A DNA stretch of 64,000 bases, from positions 115,517 through 179,516 of the forward strand of contig NZ_JAGIKZ010000006.1 in NCBI RefSeq assembly GCF_017874625.1, read 5' to 3'. The DNA is from Cytobacillus eiseniae (GTDB lineage: Bacteria > Bacillota > Bacilli > Bacillales > Cytobacillaceae). Positions 38,545-47,554 of this stretch are shown here, piece after piece. The notes under the pieces are model-generated. The model was not told the origin of the DNA, did not search any database, and was given only the letters and a program-made list of their open reading frames with translations. Each line of letters starts with the position of its first letter. The first letter of the stretch is position 1. The position numbers and the translations under genes were made by a program.

Positions 38545-39114
38545 GTGGAATATGTCGATCCAATTAGAGACATAGACAAAATTCTTGCTATCAAAAAGTA
38601 TTTACGTAACCAGTCTTCAAGGGATTTATTGCTCTTTGTCCTTGGAATTAATACGGGGATTCGAATAAATGATTTACTCTCACTGAAGGTTAATGATGTT
38701 TGGGACGGGACAGGGGCTAGGGAGTTTTTATTTATTAATCACGAGGAAACTACTAGCAGCAAAAAGGGATATTTTTATTTAAATCATCAAGTGAAAATGG
38801 CATTAGAAAGTTACTTGTCTAAATATGATTTAAAAGAAACTGATTATCTTTTTAAATCGAAAAAAAATGAGCTGTCGATTTCACGTCAACAAGCTTATCG
38901 AATTATTAATCATGCTGCAAAAGAAGTCGGGATTTGTGGAAAGATAGGTATGCATACATTAAGAAAGACATTTGGTTATCATGCATACAGGAAAGGGATT
39001 GCTATCTCGATTTTAATGGGGATCTATCATCATCAAACACCTGCAGAGACATTACGCTATATTGGAATTGATAAGAATGTTGAACATTTAATTAAGCTAG
39101 ATGTGAATTTATAA
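38545..39114 (+). CDS. Small tyrosine recombinase (phage integrase family)
   Basis: 189 residues, GTG start after TAGGAGGAATTAAG. It contains only the catalytic domain: first Arg in GINTGIRINDLLSL, the HTLRKTFGYH box (His-x-x-Arg), a histidine in GIYHHQTPAET, and the tyrosine in LRYIGID. All key residues are present. It lacks the N-terminal core-binding domain of full integrases. Similar short proteins occur as stand-alone chromosomal genes in Bacillus. There is no flanking att site or mobile element that I can recognise, so it is probably not the integrase of a local element. Confidence 0.85.
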   Translation: MEYVDPIRDIDKILAIKKYLRNQSSRDLLLFVLGINTGIRINDLLSLKVNDVWDGTGAREFLFINHEETTSSKKGYFYLNHQVKMALESYLSKYDLKETDYLFKSKKNELSISRQQAYRIINHAAKEVGICGKIGMHTLRKTFGYHAYRKGIAISILMGIYHHQTPAETLRYIGIDKNVEHLIKLDVNL

Positions 39115-39148
39115 AAAAACTCTTCCACTATAAAAATAAGTGGAAGAG
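39113..39148 (-). terminator. Intrinsic terminator of the UspA-like gene
   Basis: CTCTTCCACT/AGTGGAAGAG stem; on the minus strand it runs into seven T residues, eight bases beyond the stop of the UspA-like gene. Confidence 0.88.
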
Positions 39149-39155
39149 CATGTAT

Positions 39156-39845
39156 TTATTTATCTTCATCATTCTCAAGTAATTCAATCATTCGAACATG
39201 TTTTAATTCCTTCACAATGTCCTCTGTGACATTTACTTGCAATGTTTCTTTATCTTTCATGAATTTGAATACACCATTATTGAAATCTGTGCCCTGGTCT
39301 TTGAAGAAAATCCCTTCATACTCAACATCTTTCGTATAGTTAAAGCTTAATCGGTAGCCCTCATCTTCCTTAATTAGATATGCGCGGACTCCTTTTTCAA
39401 ATTGTCCTTCTTGATCTCTTAGTGCCCGAGATACAGAAACAATATGCAAGTCTACAAAAGGAATTTCTCGTAATAAAGAGTTAATTACAGAACCTTTAGC
39501 AAGTTGCTCCCAGCGGCTTTGAGCTGTCTGACCTAAAATAATTTGTGTGATTTTCTTCTCTCGAGCAATTTCAGCAATTACTTTTGAGATTGGACGTTTT
39601 TCATTATCTTGCAGAATAAATTCTGCGGTACTGTGTTCTTGCGCTAATTGCTGCCATCTCGTAATATAATCTGATTTTTCTGCATCCAAATCATCAAATG
39701 GCAACCGATCAATTGTCAGGATATAGAGTGGACAACCAAGCATATTTGCAATTTTACACCCACGTTGAATGAGACGTTCACCATTTGGCCCATAATAGAC
39801 GCAGACGAGGATACTTTCGTCCATGCGTCCTTTAAATTTTTTCAT
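39156..39845 (-). CDS. Universal stress protein (KdpD-type UspA domain)
   Basis: 229 residues. Residues 10-135 form a UspA fold like the one inside KdpD: ESILVCVYYGPNGERLIQRG at the N-terminus and ITQIILGQTAQSRWEQLAKG with the nucleotide-loop GxxxxxxxxG(S) pattern (GQTAQSRWEQLAKGS). The C-terminal 90 residues are a separate small domain. ATG start preceded by GAGGTG. It is divergent from the mrp antiporter operon, 140 bp apart. Usp domains bind ATP or signalling nucleotides in relatives, so a link to cation homeostasis is plausible but only inferred. Confidence 0.82.
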   Translation of the reverse strand: MKKFKGRMDESILVCVYYGPNGERLIQRGCKIANMLGCPLYILTIDRLPFDDLDAEKSDYITRWQQLAQEHSTAEFILQDNEKRPISKVIAEIAREKKITQIILGQTAQSRWEQLAKGSVINSLLREIPFVDLHIVSVSRALRDQEGQFEKGVRAYLIKEDEGYRLSFNYTKDVEYEGIFFKDQGTDFNNGVFKFMKDKETLQVNVTEDIVKELKHVRMIELLENDEDK

Positions 39846-39985
39846 GTACTATTCACCTCAGAATTAGATGGGTTCACCGGACTCCTTTGAACTATGTATG
39901 ACTATAGCTTATGAGTCCCTTTTTAGTCAATATCAATCTTGTAATTTTAGATAAGGAAATTCTTTTGATGTAAGGAGGGGAATTA

Positions 39986-42391
39986 ATGTCTTGGCTGTAC
40001 CTCATGATATTCATTCCATTTATATTTGCGATCTTTGTTCCATTTATTTATAAATTATTTGGTACAAGAATACATACGGGTTGGTTTGTATTCTTCGCTC
40101 CACTAGCAGTATTTCTATATTTACTAAAGTATATCCCTATGATTTCAAAAGGAGAATCCGTTCATTCAAAGCTTGCGTGGATGCCTTCTTTAGGGATCAA
40201 TTTCACAACAAATATTGATGGATTAGCATTAATTTTTGGCTTATTGATTACGGGTGTTGGGGCGCTTGTCGTTCTTTATTCTATCTATTATATGTCAAAG
40301 GAGAGAGAAGCGCTTCATAACTTCTACGTATACATGCTCCTCTTTATGGGGGCAATGCTTGGTCTCGTCCTTTCTGATAATATTTTAGTTCTATATGTAT
40401 TTTGGGAACTAACGAGCATATCCTCTTTTTTATTAATTGCTTATTGGTATCAAAGGAAAGGCTCACGTAATGGTGCGCAAAAGTCAATGCTCATCACTAT
40501 TTTTGGCGGGCTTGCGATGCTAGCCGGTTTGATTATGCTCTCGATGATGACAGATACGTACAGTATTCGTGAAATTTTAAGCAAGGTTGATTTGATTACT
40601 AGTCATTCTTTATTTATTCCAGCAATGATCTTAATTTTATTAGGAGCTTTTACAAAATCAGCTCAATTCCCATTTAGTATTTGGCTGCCGGATGCAATGG
40701 AAGCACCGACTCCTATTAGTGCTTATTTGCATTCAGCAACGATGGTGAAGGCGGGTATTTACTTAGTTGCCCGATTCACATCTGTTTTTGGCGGAAGTGC
40801 AGAATGGTTTTGGATTGTTTCAAGCATTGGATTGATTACATTGATATATGGCTCCATCAATGCGGTTAATCAAAAGGATTTAAAGGGATTATTAGCGTAT
40901 TCTACAATTAGTCAGCTAGGGCTTATTATGAGCTTACTTGGTGTTGGCTCAGCTTCCATTTATTTTGGATATGGGGATGAATCTTCTGTCTATGCATTTG
41001 CTGTGTTAGCTGCTATGTTTCATTTAATTAATCACTCGACATTTAAGGGCAGCCTTTTTATGGTTGTTGGTATTATTGACCATGAGACGGGAACACGTGA
41101 TATTCGTAGATTAGGCGGTTTAATCAGTTTAATGCCAATTTCTTTTACGATTACAGTCATTGGAAGTTTTTCGATGGCAGGTCTCCCTCCGTTTAATGGA
41201 TTTTTGAGTAAAGAAATGTTCTTTACAAGTATGATTACTGTCATTGAATCCCCTGTGTTTGGGATGGAAAGCATTGGATTGTTATTTCCAATTATCGCAT
41301 GGGTAGCTAGTATATTTACCTTTATTTATTGCATGATTTTAGTTTTTAAAACATTCTTAGGCAAACATCGTCCTGAGAAACTGGATAAAGTAGCACATGA
41401 GGCGCCAATTGGTATGCTTATCCCGCCAATGATCTTAGCATTTTTAGTGATTGTCATTTTCTTCTTTCCAAATGTTGTTTCGGAGTATTTCCTTCAGCCT
41501 GCTTTAATTGCTGTGCTCCCTGGATTTGCAGCTGCAGGAGGAATTGATGTGGAAATTTCCGCCTGGCATGGGTGGAATACTGAACTATTTATGACTATTG
41601 GTGTAATTGTCCTTGGTGCATTCATGTATTATTATTTGAGGAAATGGTCAAGGATATATAGCTATTACCCACAAGTACTGACATTAAACAACTTTTATAA
41701 TCAGCTGTTAGCAGGCATGGAAAAGCTATCATCAAAACTTACAAAGCAATACATGACGGGGTTTGTTCGTGATTATTTAGTGTATATTTTCACCTTTATG
41801 ATTGCGCTTCTAGGGTGCTCACTATGGTTATCAAAAGGCTTTTCGTTTAATGCTACGAATGATGCACCGATTAATTTGTTTGAAGGCGGAGCGATTGTAG
41901 CGATGCTGATCGCTGCACTTACTGTTGTTTTTTCGAAATCAAGAATTACTGCCATTATTGCAGTGGGTGCGCTTGGATATCTTGTTTCCTTATTCTTTGT
42001 TATTTTCCGGGCACCAGATTTAGCACTTACTCAGCTAGTAGTTGAAACAGTAACAGCAGCTTTATTTCTGCTTTGCTTCTATCATTTGCCAGAGCTTCGT
42101 AAGGAAAAGAGTAAAGTTCCATTTAAAGTAGTGAATTTACTTATTTCATTAGGTGTAGGGGTAATCGTCACATTGATCGCCTTATCCGTTAATAACCATC
42201 GACTGTTTGAATCGATTTCATATTTTTACGAAGATTCCTATACATTGGCAGGTGCCAAAAATATTGTGAATGCGATTCTTGTTGATTTCCGTGGTCTAGA
42301 TACAATGCTTGAAATTTTAGTGTTAAGCATAGCTGGTCTTGGTGTGTATACATTGATTAAACTTCAATTAGCAGGGAGGGAGAAGAAATGA
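39986..42391 (+). CDS. mrpA: Na+/H+ antiporter subunit A
   Basis: 801 residues, the largest subunit of the seven-protein Mrp antiporter in the cytoplasmic membrane. It is related to complex I subunit NuoL and carries the conserved proton-channel residues in ELTSISSFLLIAYW and KSAQFPFSIWLPDAMEAPTP. The C-terminal part has the MrpA-specific extension (FRAPDLALTQLVVETVTAAL). It starts with ATG after AAGGAGGGGAATTA and overlaps mrpB by four bases. Mrp exports Na+ in exchange for H+, supporting alkali and salt tolerance. All seven genes follow in the standard order with intact frames. Confidence 0.97.
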   Translation: MSWLYLMIFIPFIFAIFVPFIYKLFGTRIHTGWFVFFAPLAVFLYLLKYIPMISKGESVHSKLAWMPSLGINFTTNIDGLALIFGLLITGVGALVVLYSIYYMSKEREALHNFYVYMLLFMGAMLGLVLSDNILVLYVFWELTSISSFLLIAYWYQRKGSRNGAQKSMLITIFGGLAMLAGLIMLSMMTDTYSIREILSKVDLITSHSLFIPAMILILLGAFTKSAQFPFSIWLPDAMEAPTPISAYLHSATMVKAGIYLVARFTSVFGGSAEWFWIVSSIGLITLIYGSINAVNQKDLKGLLAYSTISQLGLIMSLLGVGSASIYFGYGDESSVYAFAVLAAMFHLINHSTFKGSLFMVVGIIDHETGTRDIRRLGGLISLMPISFTITVIGSFSMAGLPPFNGFLSKEMFFTSMITVIESPVFGMESIGLLFPIIAWVASIFTFIYCMILVFKTFLGKHRPEKLDKVAHEAPIGMLIPPMILAFLVIVIFFFPNVVSEYFLQPALIAVLPGFAAAGGIDVEISAWHGWNTELFMTIGVIVLGAFMYYYLRKWSRIYSYYPQVLTLNNFYNQLLAGMEKLSSKLTKQYMTGFVRDYLVYIFTFMIALLGCSLWLSKGFSFNATNDAPINLFEGGAIVAMLIAALTVVFSKSRITAIIAVGALGYLVSLFFVIFRAPDLALTQLVVETVTAALFLLCFYHLPELRKEKSKVPFKVVNLLISLGVGVIVTLIALSVNNHRLFESISYFYEDSYTLAGAKNIVNAILVDFRGLDTMLEILVLSIAGLGVYTLIKLQLAGREKK

Positions 42392-42810
42392 AGCCGAATG
42401 ATGTTATCCTGCATTCAGTAACAAAAGTAGCAGTTGTGATAATATTGACATTCTCCATTTATCTTTTCTATGGAGGCCATCATAATCCAGGTGGGGGATT
42501 TATTGGCGGATTGAGTGTTGCATCAGGCTTAGTTCTTCTCTACCTTGCATTCGATATTGAGACCGTTAGAAACAATATTCCGGTGGATTTCAAAATAGTT
42601 GCTGCTGTTGGTGTATTAATTGCAGTACTAACGGGAGTAAGTTCGCTTTTCATTGGTAAACCTTTTTTAAATCAAGCATTTGGTTATTTCGATCTTCCGA
42701 TTTTCGGAAAAACCGAGCTTGCAACAGCTGTTCTATTTGATGTCGGTGTAGCCTTAGCGGTCATAGGAACAGCAGTAACAATTATTCTAAGTATAAGTGA
42801 GGATGGATAG
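42388..42810 (+). CDS. mrpB: Na+/H+ antiporter subunit B
   Basis: 140-residue membrane protein with four helices and the MrpB signature GGHHNPGGGFIGGLSVASGL. It overlaps mrpA by four bases (ATGA) and is followed two bases later by mrpC. Confidence 0.95.
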   Translation: MKPNDVILHSVTKVAVVIILTFSIYLFYGGHHNPGGGFIGGLSVASGLVLLYLAFDIETVRNNIPVDFKIVAAVGVLIAVLTGVSSLFIGKPFLNQAFGYFDLPIFGKTELATAVLFDVGVALAVIGTAVTIILSISEDG

Positions 42811-42812
42811 AA

Positions 42813-43151
42813 ATGGAAACATCAATGTCTATTCTTATCGGCGTTCTATTTACGATAGGCACCTATTTAATCTTGACAAAAAGCTTGCTGCGAATCATCT
42901 TAGGGACATCGATTATTAGTCATGGTGTAAATCTTCTTATCCTTACAATGGGTGGATTGAAAAAGGGTGGACCGCCATTATTAGGTGAATCTAGTACAAC
43001 ATTTACCGATTCACTGCCGCAAGCTCTTATTTTAACAGCAATTGTGATTAATTTTGCGGTAACAGCTTTGTTTCTAGTGCTAAGTTATCGTACGTATAAA
43101 ACATTAGGGACTGATGATATGGATCAATTAAGGGGAATTGAAGATGAATAA
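42813..43151 (+). CDS. mrpC: Na+/H+ antiporter subunit C
   Basis: 112-residue, three-helix NuoK-like subunit, with GTSIISHGVNLLILTMGG and DSLPQALILTAIVINFAVTA typical of MrpC. It overlaps mrpD by eight bases. Confidence 0.95.
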   Translation: METSMSILIGVLFTIGTYLILTKSLLRIILGTSIISHGVNLLILTMGGLKKGGPPLLGESSTTFTDSLPQALILTAIVINFAVTALFLVLSYRTYKTLGTDDMDQLRGIEDE

Positions 43152-44637
43152 TTTAGTCATACTGCCGATTATAATCCCCCTTATTGCTGGGTTGATTATG
43201 ATCCTCATTCGAAAAAAAATCCTTGTACAACGAATTATAGGTATCTTCACGATTATTGTGATGGGAATGGTATCTATTTCACTGATGAATCAAATTAAAG
43301 AGAATGGGATTCAATCGCTTCAGGCTGGTGGATGGGAAGCCCCGTTTGGAATTAGCATCGTAGCAGATATGTTTTCTGCGATCCTCTTATTGACGACGAG
43401 TATTGTTGCGCTCTTTTGTTTCATCTATTCCTTCTCTACGATTGGAAGAGAACGTGAAGCGCATTATTTTTATCCTCTATTTTTATTTCTAATAACCGGT
43501 GTAAATGGGTCATTCCTAACTGGGGATTTATTCAATTTATTTGTTTGTTTCGAAGTCATGCTTATTTCTTCTTATGTGCTCATTTCATTGGGAGGGACAA
43601 AGCTACAGCTTAGAGAATCAATTAAATACATTTTGATCAATGTTATTTCTTCTTCTTTATTTCTACTAGCTATTGCGTACTTGTATGCGATAACAGGTAC
43701 ATTGAATTTAGCACATCTTTCCTTGCGTGTGGCAGAAGTTGGGCAAGATGGTTTGCTGACTACGGTATCCCTTTTATTTTTAATTGTATTTGGCATGAAG
43801 GCAGCGCTGTTTCTTTTCTTTTGGTTACCTGGGTCCTATAGTGCACCGCCAACAGCAGTTGCTGCAATTTTTGCTGCGTTATTAACAAAGGTAGGAATTT
43901 ATGCAATCTTTCGCTTATTTACGCTCGTATTTTATCATGAGCCACAAATTACTCATTTATTAATTGGGATTCTTGGAGCAATCACAATGCTTCTTGGTGC
44001 GATTGGTGCAGTAGCTTATTGGGATATTAAGAAAATTCTTACTTATAATGTCATTGTAGGTGTTGGGTTCATAATTATTGGTCTTGCTTCTTTTACTTCA
44101 ATGGGCATGATGGGCTCTATCTACTATTTAATTCACGATATCATTATTAAAGCGCTAATTTTCCTTTTAGGTGGAACAATTATTCATATTACGGGCACGA
44201 GCAAATTAAAGGACATGAGTGGACTCATTCGAAATCATCCATATTTAGGATGGATGTTCTTTATTGCTGCATTATCATTGTCTGGTATTCCGCCACTTAG
44301 TGGATTACTAGGAAAAATATTTATAACAAGAGGTACATTTGAAGCTGAATTATATTGGCTTGGTGCGATAGGATTGATGACGAGTTTAATGGTTCTTTAT
44401 TCGATTATGAAGATCTTTATGAATGGCTTTTGGGGTGAAACCTATTTAAGCAAAGAAATGGAAAAGGGAAGCATGACTAAAAGCATGACGCTAGCCATTG
44501 GTTGTCTAACAGCTATGACAATTGCGCTTGGATTGGGAGCAGAAGGCATTCAAGTATATGTACAGCATGCTACTGACAGTATGATGAATCCACATGAGTA
44601 TCTTGAGGCTGTATTAGGGAAGAATCCTATACGTTAG
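43144..44637 (+). CDS. mrpD: Na+/H+ antiporter subunit D
   Basis: About 497 residues, NuoN/NuoM-like polytopic subunit with the conserved glutamate helix (LFNLFVCFEVMLISSYVLIS), a KAALFLFFWLPGSYSAPPTA channel helix and ALSLSGIPPLSGLLGK. ATG at 43144 is preferred, with AAGGGG upstream; the in-frame TTG at 43138 is an alternative. It overlaps mrpC. Confidence 0.95.
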   Translation: MNNLVILPIIIPLIAGLIMILIRKKILVQRIIGIFTIIVMGMVSISLMNQIKENGIQSLQAGGWEAPFGISIVADMFSAILLLTTSIVALFCFIYSFSTIGREREAHYFYPLFLFLITGVNGSFLTGDLFNLFVCFEVMLISSYVLISLGGTKLQLRESIKYILINVISSSLFLLAIAYLYAITGTLNLAHLSLRVAEVGQDGLLTTVSLLFLIVFGMKAALFLFFWLPGSYSAPPTAVAAIFAALLTKVGIYAIFRLFTLVFYHEPQITHLLIGILGAITMLLGAIGAVAYWDIKKILTYNVIVGVGFIIIGLASFTSMGMMGSIYYLIHDIIIKALIFLLGGTIIHITGTSKLKDMSGLIRNHPYLGWMFFIAALSLSGIPPLSGLLGKIFITRGTFEAELYWLGAIGLMTSLMVLYSIMKIFMNGFWGETYLSKEMEKGSMTKSMTLAIGCLTAMTIALGLGAEGIQVYVQHATDSMMNPHEYLEAVLGKNPIR

Positions 44638-44681
44638 AATCCTTATTGCAGTTTGATTAAGTTAGAAAAGGAGGGGGACCG

Positions 44682-45158
44682 TTGCCCATCCAAGTATTGA
44701 TTAATCTATTTATTGCCTTTTTATGGATGTTTTTTCAAGATGAATGGAGTATTTTGTCCTTTATCGGTGGCTATTTTGTTGGAATTATCGTTTTATTTAT
44801 GATGAGACGTTTTTTTCCTACTAATTTTTACTTAAAAAGGATACTTTCCATTATTAATTTATTTCTCTTGTTTATAAGTGAGGCCATCTCTTCATCCATT
44901 TATGTTATTCGCCAGGTAATCGGACCGAAAATCGATATTACACCAGGCATATTTAAGTTAGAAACGGAATTAGAGGGCGATATGGAAATTACGCTTCTCG
45001 CTCTTCTATTGACTTTGACTCCAGGATCCGTTGTGATGGAAGTATCGCATGATAATAAGTTTTTCTATCTTCACGGATTGAATTTACCAGAATCAGAACA
45101 TGCTGTTATCCAGTCAAAGCTGAAATATGAAAAAGCGATAAAGGAGGTAACTCGATAA
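44682..45158 (+). CDS. mrpE: Na+/H+ antiporter subunit E
   Basis: 158 residues, TTG start after AAGGAGGGGGACCG. It has N-terminal membrane helices and the MrpE cytoplasmic region with TLTPGSVVMEVSHDNKFFYL and HGLNLP. Its last base is shared with the first base of mrpF. Confidence 0.93.
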   Translation: MPIQVLINLFIAFLWMFFQDEWSILSFIGGYFVGIIVLFMMRRFFPTNFYLKRILSIINLFLLFISEAISSSIYVIRQVIGPKIDITPGIFKLETELEGDMEITLLALLLTLTPGSVVMEVSHDNKFFYLHGLNLPESEHAVIQSKLKYEKAIKEVTR

Positions 45159-45442
45159 TGTTTACTCATTTTTTGATGGGATGTTTATTTTTCCTTATTC
45201 TTTCCATCCTAGCAGCGCTCTATCGAGTAATAAAAGGACCTTCCATGTCAGACAGGGTGATGGCTTTGGACAATATCGGCATTAACCTCCTTGCTGGTGT
45301 GGCAATTCTTTCGATTCTCCTTCATACACATGCTTTTTTAGATATCATTCTATTATTAGGGATCCTTTCATTTGTCGGTACCATAGCCTTTGCTAGATAT
45401 ATTGAGAGGGGTGTTGTCATTGAGCATAAGCACTCAGAGTGA
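45158..45442 (+). CDS. mrpF: Na+/H+ antiporter subunit F
   Basis: 94-residue, three-helix subunit with the MrpF signature RVIKGPSMSDRVMALDNIGI. It overlaps mrpG by 23 bases. Confidence 0.93.
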   Translation: MFTHFLMGCLFFLILSILAALYRVIKGPSMSDRVMALDNIGINLLAGVAILSILLHTHAFLDIILLLGILSFVGTIAFARYIERGVVIEHKHSE

Positions 45443-45779
45443 GATCCTTGTAGGTTTACTCATTTTTATCGGTACGGCCTTTAGTTTTCTAAGTGCGATT
45501 GGGATTATTCGTTTGCCGGATGTGTATACACGTGCACATGCAGCATCAAAAAGCACGAGTCTCGGTGTACTCTTTATCTTATTTGGCACATTTCTTTATT
45601 TCGTAATAACAGATGGTTATATAAGCATTCGTCTAATTTTGGGGATTTTCTTTGTGTTCCTAACTTCCCCTGTTGTTGCTCATTTATTGAATCGGGCTGC
45701 TTATCGTTCGAAAGTAGAGTTAGCAGAAGTAAGTATCAAAGATGACTTAAAGGAGTATTTGAAGGAGAAGGACGCATAA
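45420..45779 (+). CDS. mrpG: Na+/H+ antiporter subunit G
   Basis: About 119 residues with three membrane helices and the MrpG signature IGIIRLPDVYTRAHAASKS. The start is inside mrpF: TTG at 45420 lies eight bases after GAGAGGGG and gives the usual family length; other TTG/GTG codons upstream are less likely. It is the last gene of the operon before a strong terminator. Confidence 0.92.
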   Translation: MSISTQSEILVGLLIFIGTAFSFLSAIGIIRLPDVYTRAHAASKSTSLGVLFILFGTFLYFVITDGYISIRLILGIFFVFLTSPVVAHLLNRAAYRSKVELAEVSIKDDLKEYLKEKDA

Positions 45780-45786
45780 TTCAATA

Positions 45787-45826
45787 GAAAAAGCAAATAA
45801 TTCATGAGAATTATTTGCTTTTTCTA
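45787..45826 (+). terminator. Intrinsic terminator of the mrp operon
   Basis: Perfect 18-bp stem AGAAAAAGCAAATAATTC/GAATTATTTGCTTTTTCT with a 4-base loop. Confidence 0.92.
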
Positions 45827-45871
45827 TTTATGAAAGGAAGGATCATTGGATATGTATTTTACTTTTTTATC

Positions 45872-46126
45872 GGCTGTTTTCGTAAACAATGTTGCTATTA
45901 TACACATAATTGGTAAAGGTTGATTTCCGCTTCACGTTGCTCCCTTTCCGCTTAGGTCTCAGCTGTCCCACGCATCCCGCAGGACATTGAATATGCTTCC
46001 TAAATTAACACCGCACGAAGGAAATGCGGATGTATTTTTGAGGAGTCTCACTACCTTCCGCTCCAATCAACCGACTTAATTGGTAAAACATTTAATTCAA
46101 AAGCAACAATCTTCTAGAAAAGAGCC
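45872..46126 (-). mobile_element. MITE-like element, copy B (reverse orientation)
   Basis: A 255-bp copy of the element at 17697, inverted. Its ends read GGCTGTTTTCGTAAACAATG on the left and, in reverse, GGCTCTTTTCTAGAAGATTG on the right. The inner arms GGTTGATT/AATCAACC are kept, but the GC-rich core has diverged. The flanking 8-mers (TTTTTATC and TTTAATAG) are no longer identical. The right end abuts the stop codon of the phosphatase gene at 46128, so insertion was at the very 3' end of that gene. Confidence 0.72.
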
Positions 46127-46127
46127 T

Positions 46128-47264
46128 TTAATAGGATTGAATGAATACGACACACATATCATCTTCTGCATTTGCTTGCTGTTTTTTTGATAAAAGATAA
46201 TCAATTGGCCGCTTCTTTTTGCATTCCCCCCAGTATGTGGAGGCTTTTTCTATTAAAAATTTAAATCCGTTCGGCTCATATTTTTCAATCGCTTCTTCCA
46301 CCCCATCTGTACAAAGCAGCATTTGTATTTTTTCAGAATAGGTAATAACCGCTTTCTTACTATTCATTTCATCAAAAAATCCAATTGCACAGGCATTGCT
46401 CTTAAGTTCGACAACTTTATGATGATCAATAAAGGCAAATCCGGTTGGATGGCCGGCATTGACATATTCAATGCGCTTATTTTTTGTATCAAGGACTAAA
46501 TAAATCGCCGTGAAATAATAGGGAATTTGTTGGTTACGGTAATTAAGTGAGCTCATCCAGCGGTTAAGTTCTTTAATGACAAATTCAGGATCAGGATCCT
46601 TTGTAATCGCATCCCTTAACACAGAAGAAATGAACATACATACTAATGATGCCGATATTCCGTGTCCCATCATGTCAAGCTGAATGGCAGCATAACGGTG
46701 TTCATCTATTCTTTGCCAATAGTACATATCGCCTGCGAGCTTAAATGCGGGTAAATAGGAGGCTGTTATTAAAATATTCTCATTATCAATTGGCTCACTT
46801 AATAAGCTTGTTTGTACTTGCATGGAAAGATCAAGTTCATTTCTGATCTTTTCATCCTGTTCGAAATGCCAATCTTTTTCGTATTTCAATCTTAATGCCA
46901 CTCGAATTCGAGCAAGGAGCTCAATCTTATTGATTGGCTTCATTACATAGTCAATTCCTCCAGCATCAAGTGCTTGGGCAACTTTATTGGAATCCTCAAG
47001 TGCAGTGACAAAAATGACCGGAATGTCTTTTAAATGTGGAATTTGTTGTAGACGTTTGCAAGCCTCAATTCCATCCATCTCAGGCATCATAATATCCATT
47101 AAGATCGTGTCTACTTGCATTTGAGTAGGTGATTTTCTTTGGAAAAAGGCGAATAACTCCTTTGCTGAAGTGAGAGATAAATATTCATTATAACCTGCTC
47201 GCTTTAGAATATTCTCAATGACAAACAAGTTTGATTGATTATCATCAACGATAAGAATTCCCAT
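46128..47264 (-). CDS. rsbY: Response regulator with PP2C (SpoIIE-type) phosphatase domain, RsbY-like
   Basis: 378 residues. Receiver domain ~1-120 with phospho-acceptor Asp in TILMDIMMPEMDG and the Lys in DYVMKPINK. PP2C/SpoIIE phosphatase domain ~170-378 with KLAGDMYYW, IQLDMMGHGISASL and LLCTDGVEEA metal-binding motifs. ATG at 47264 lies eight bases after GAAAGGAAG. REC-PP2C proteins dephosphorylate an anti-anti-sigma factor; in the B. cereus group RsbY is activated by the kinase RsbK. The matching kinase and methyltransferase are 8 kb away across the mrp operon. No rsbV/rsbW/sigB is in the window. Confidence 0.85.
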   Translation of the reverse strand: MGILIVDDNQSNLFVIENILKRAGYNEYLSLTSAKELFAFFQRKSPTQMQVDTILMDIMMPEMDGIEACKRLQQIPHLKDIPVIFVTALEDSNKVAQALDAGGIDYVMKPINKIELLARIRVALRLKYEKDWHFEQDEKIRNELDLSMQVQTSLLSEPIDNENILITASYLPAFKLAGDMYYWQRIDEHRYAAIQLDMMGHGISASLVCMFISSVLRDAITKDPDPEFVIKELNRWMSSLNYRNQQIPYYFTAIYLVLDTKNKRIEYVNAGHPTGFAFIDHHKVVELKSNACAIGFFDEMNSKKAVITYSEKIQMLLCTDGVEEAIEKYEPNGFKFLIEKASTYWGECKKKRPIDYLLSKKQQANAEDDMCVVFIQSY

Positions 47265-47554
47265 GTAGTTAGCTTCCTTTCTCATTTCACTACATTAATA
47301 GGAAATGACAAGTATTAATAGAGTTACCATTATTATATTTTAAAAGTGGTTAAATTTGTTAGGGAAATGTCTTTAAAATAGGAGAATAAACCTATTTTTT
47401 ATAGTAACTCATTCTAAATGTCCATAACTATTTTTTTATGCCATACTTTTTGTCCGCTAGAAAAGCACAAATGTAAGTATACAGTGGAAAAACCTTGATT
47501 ATTTTCAGAATAGGAGTAAAATTAAGATTAATTTTTGAGATTGGAGATGTATGA

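Noticed and set aside
38545..39114. Integrase marking a genomic island
   Set aside because: No att repeats, tRNA target or mobile-element genes flank it; it has a catalytic domain only and sits among housekeeping genes.
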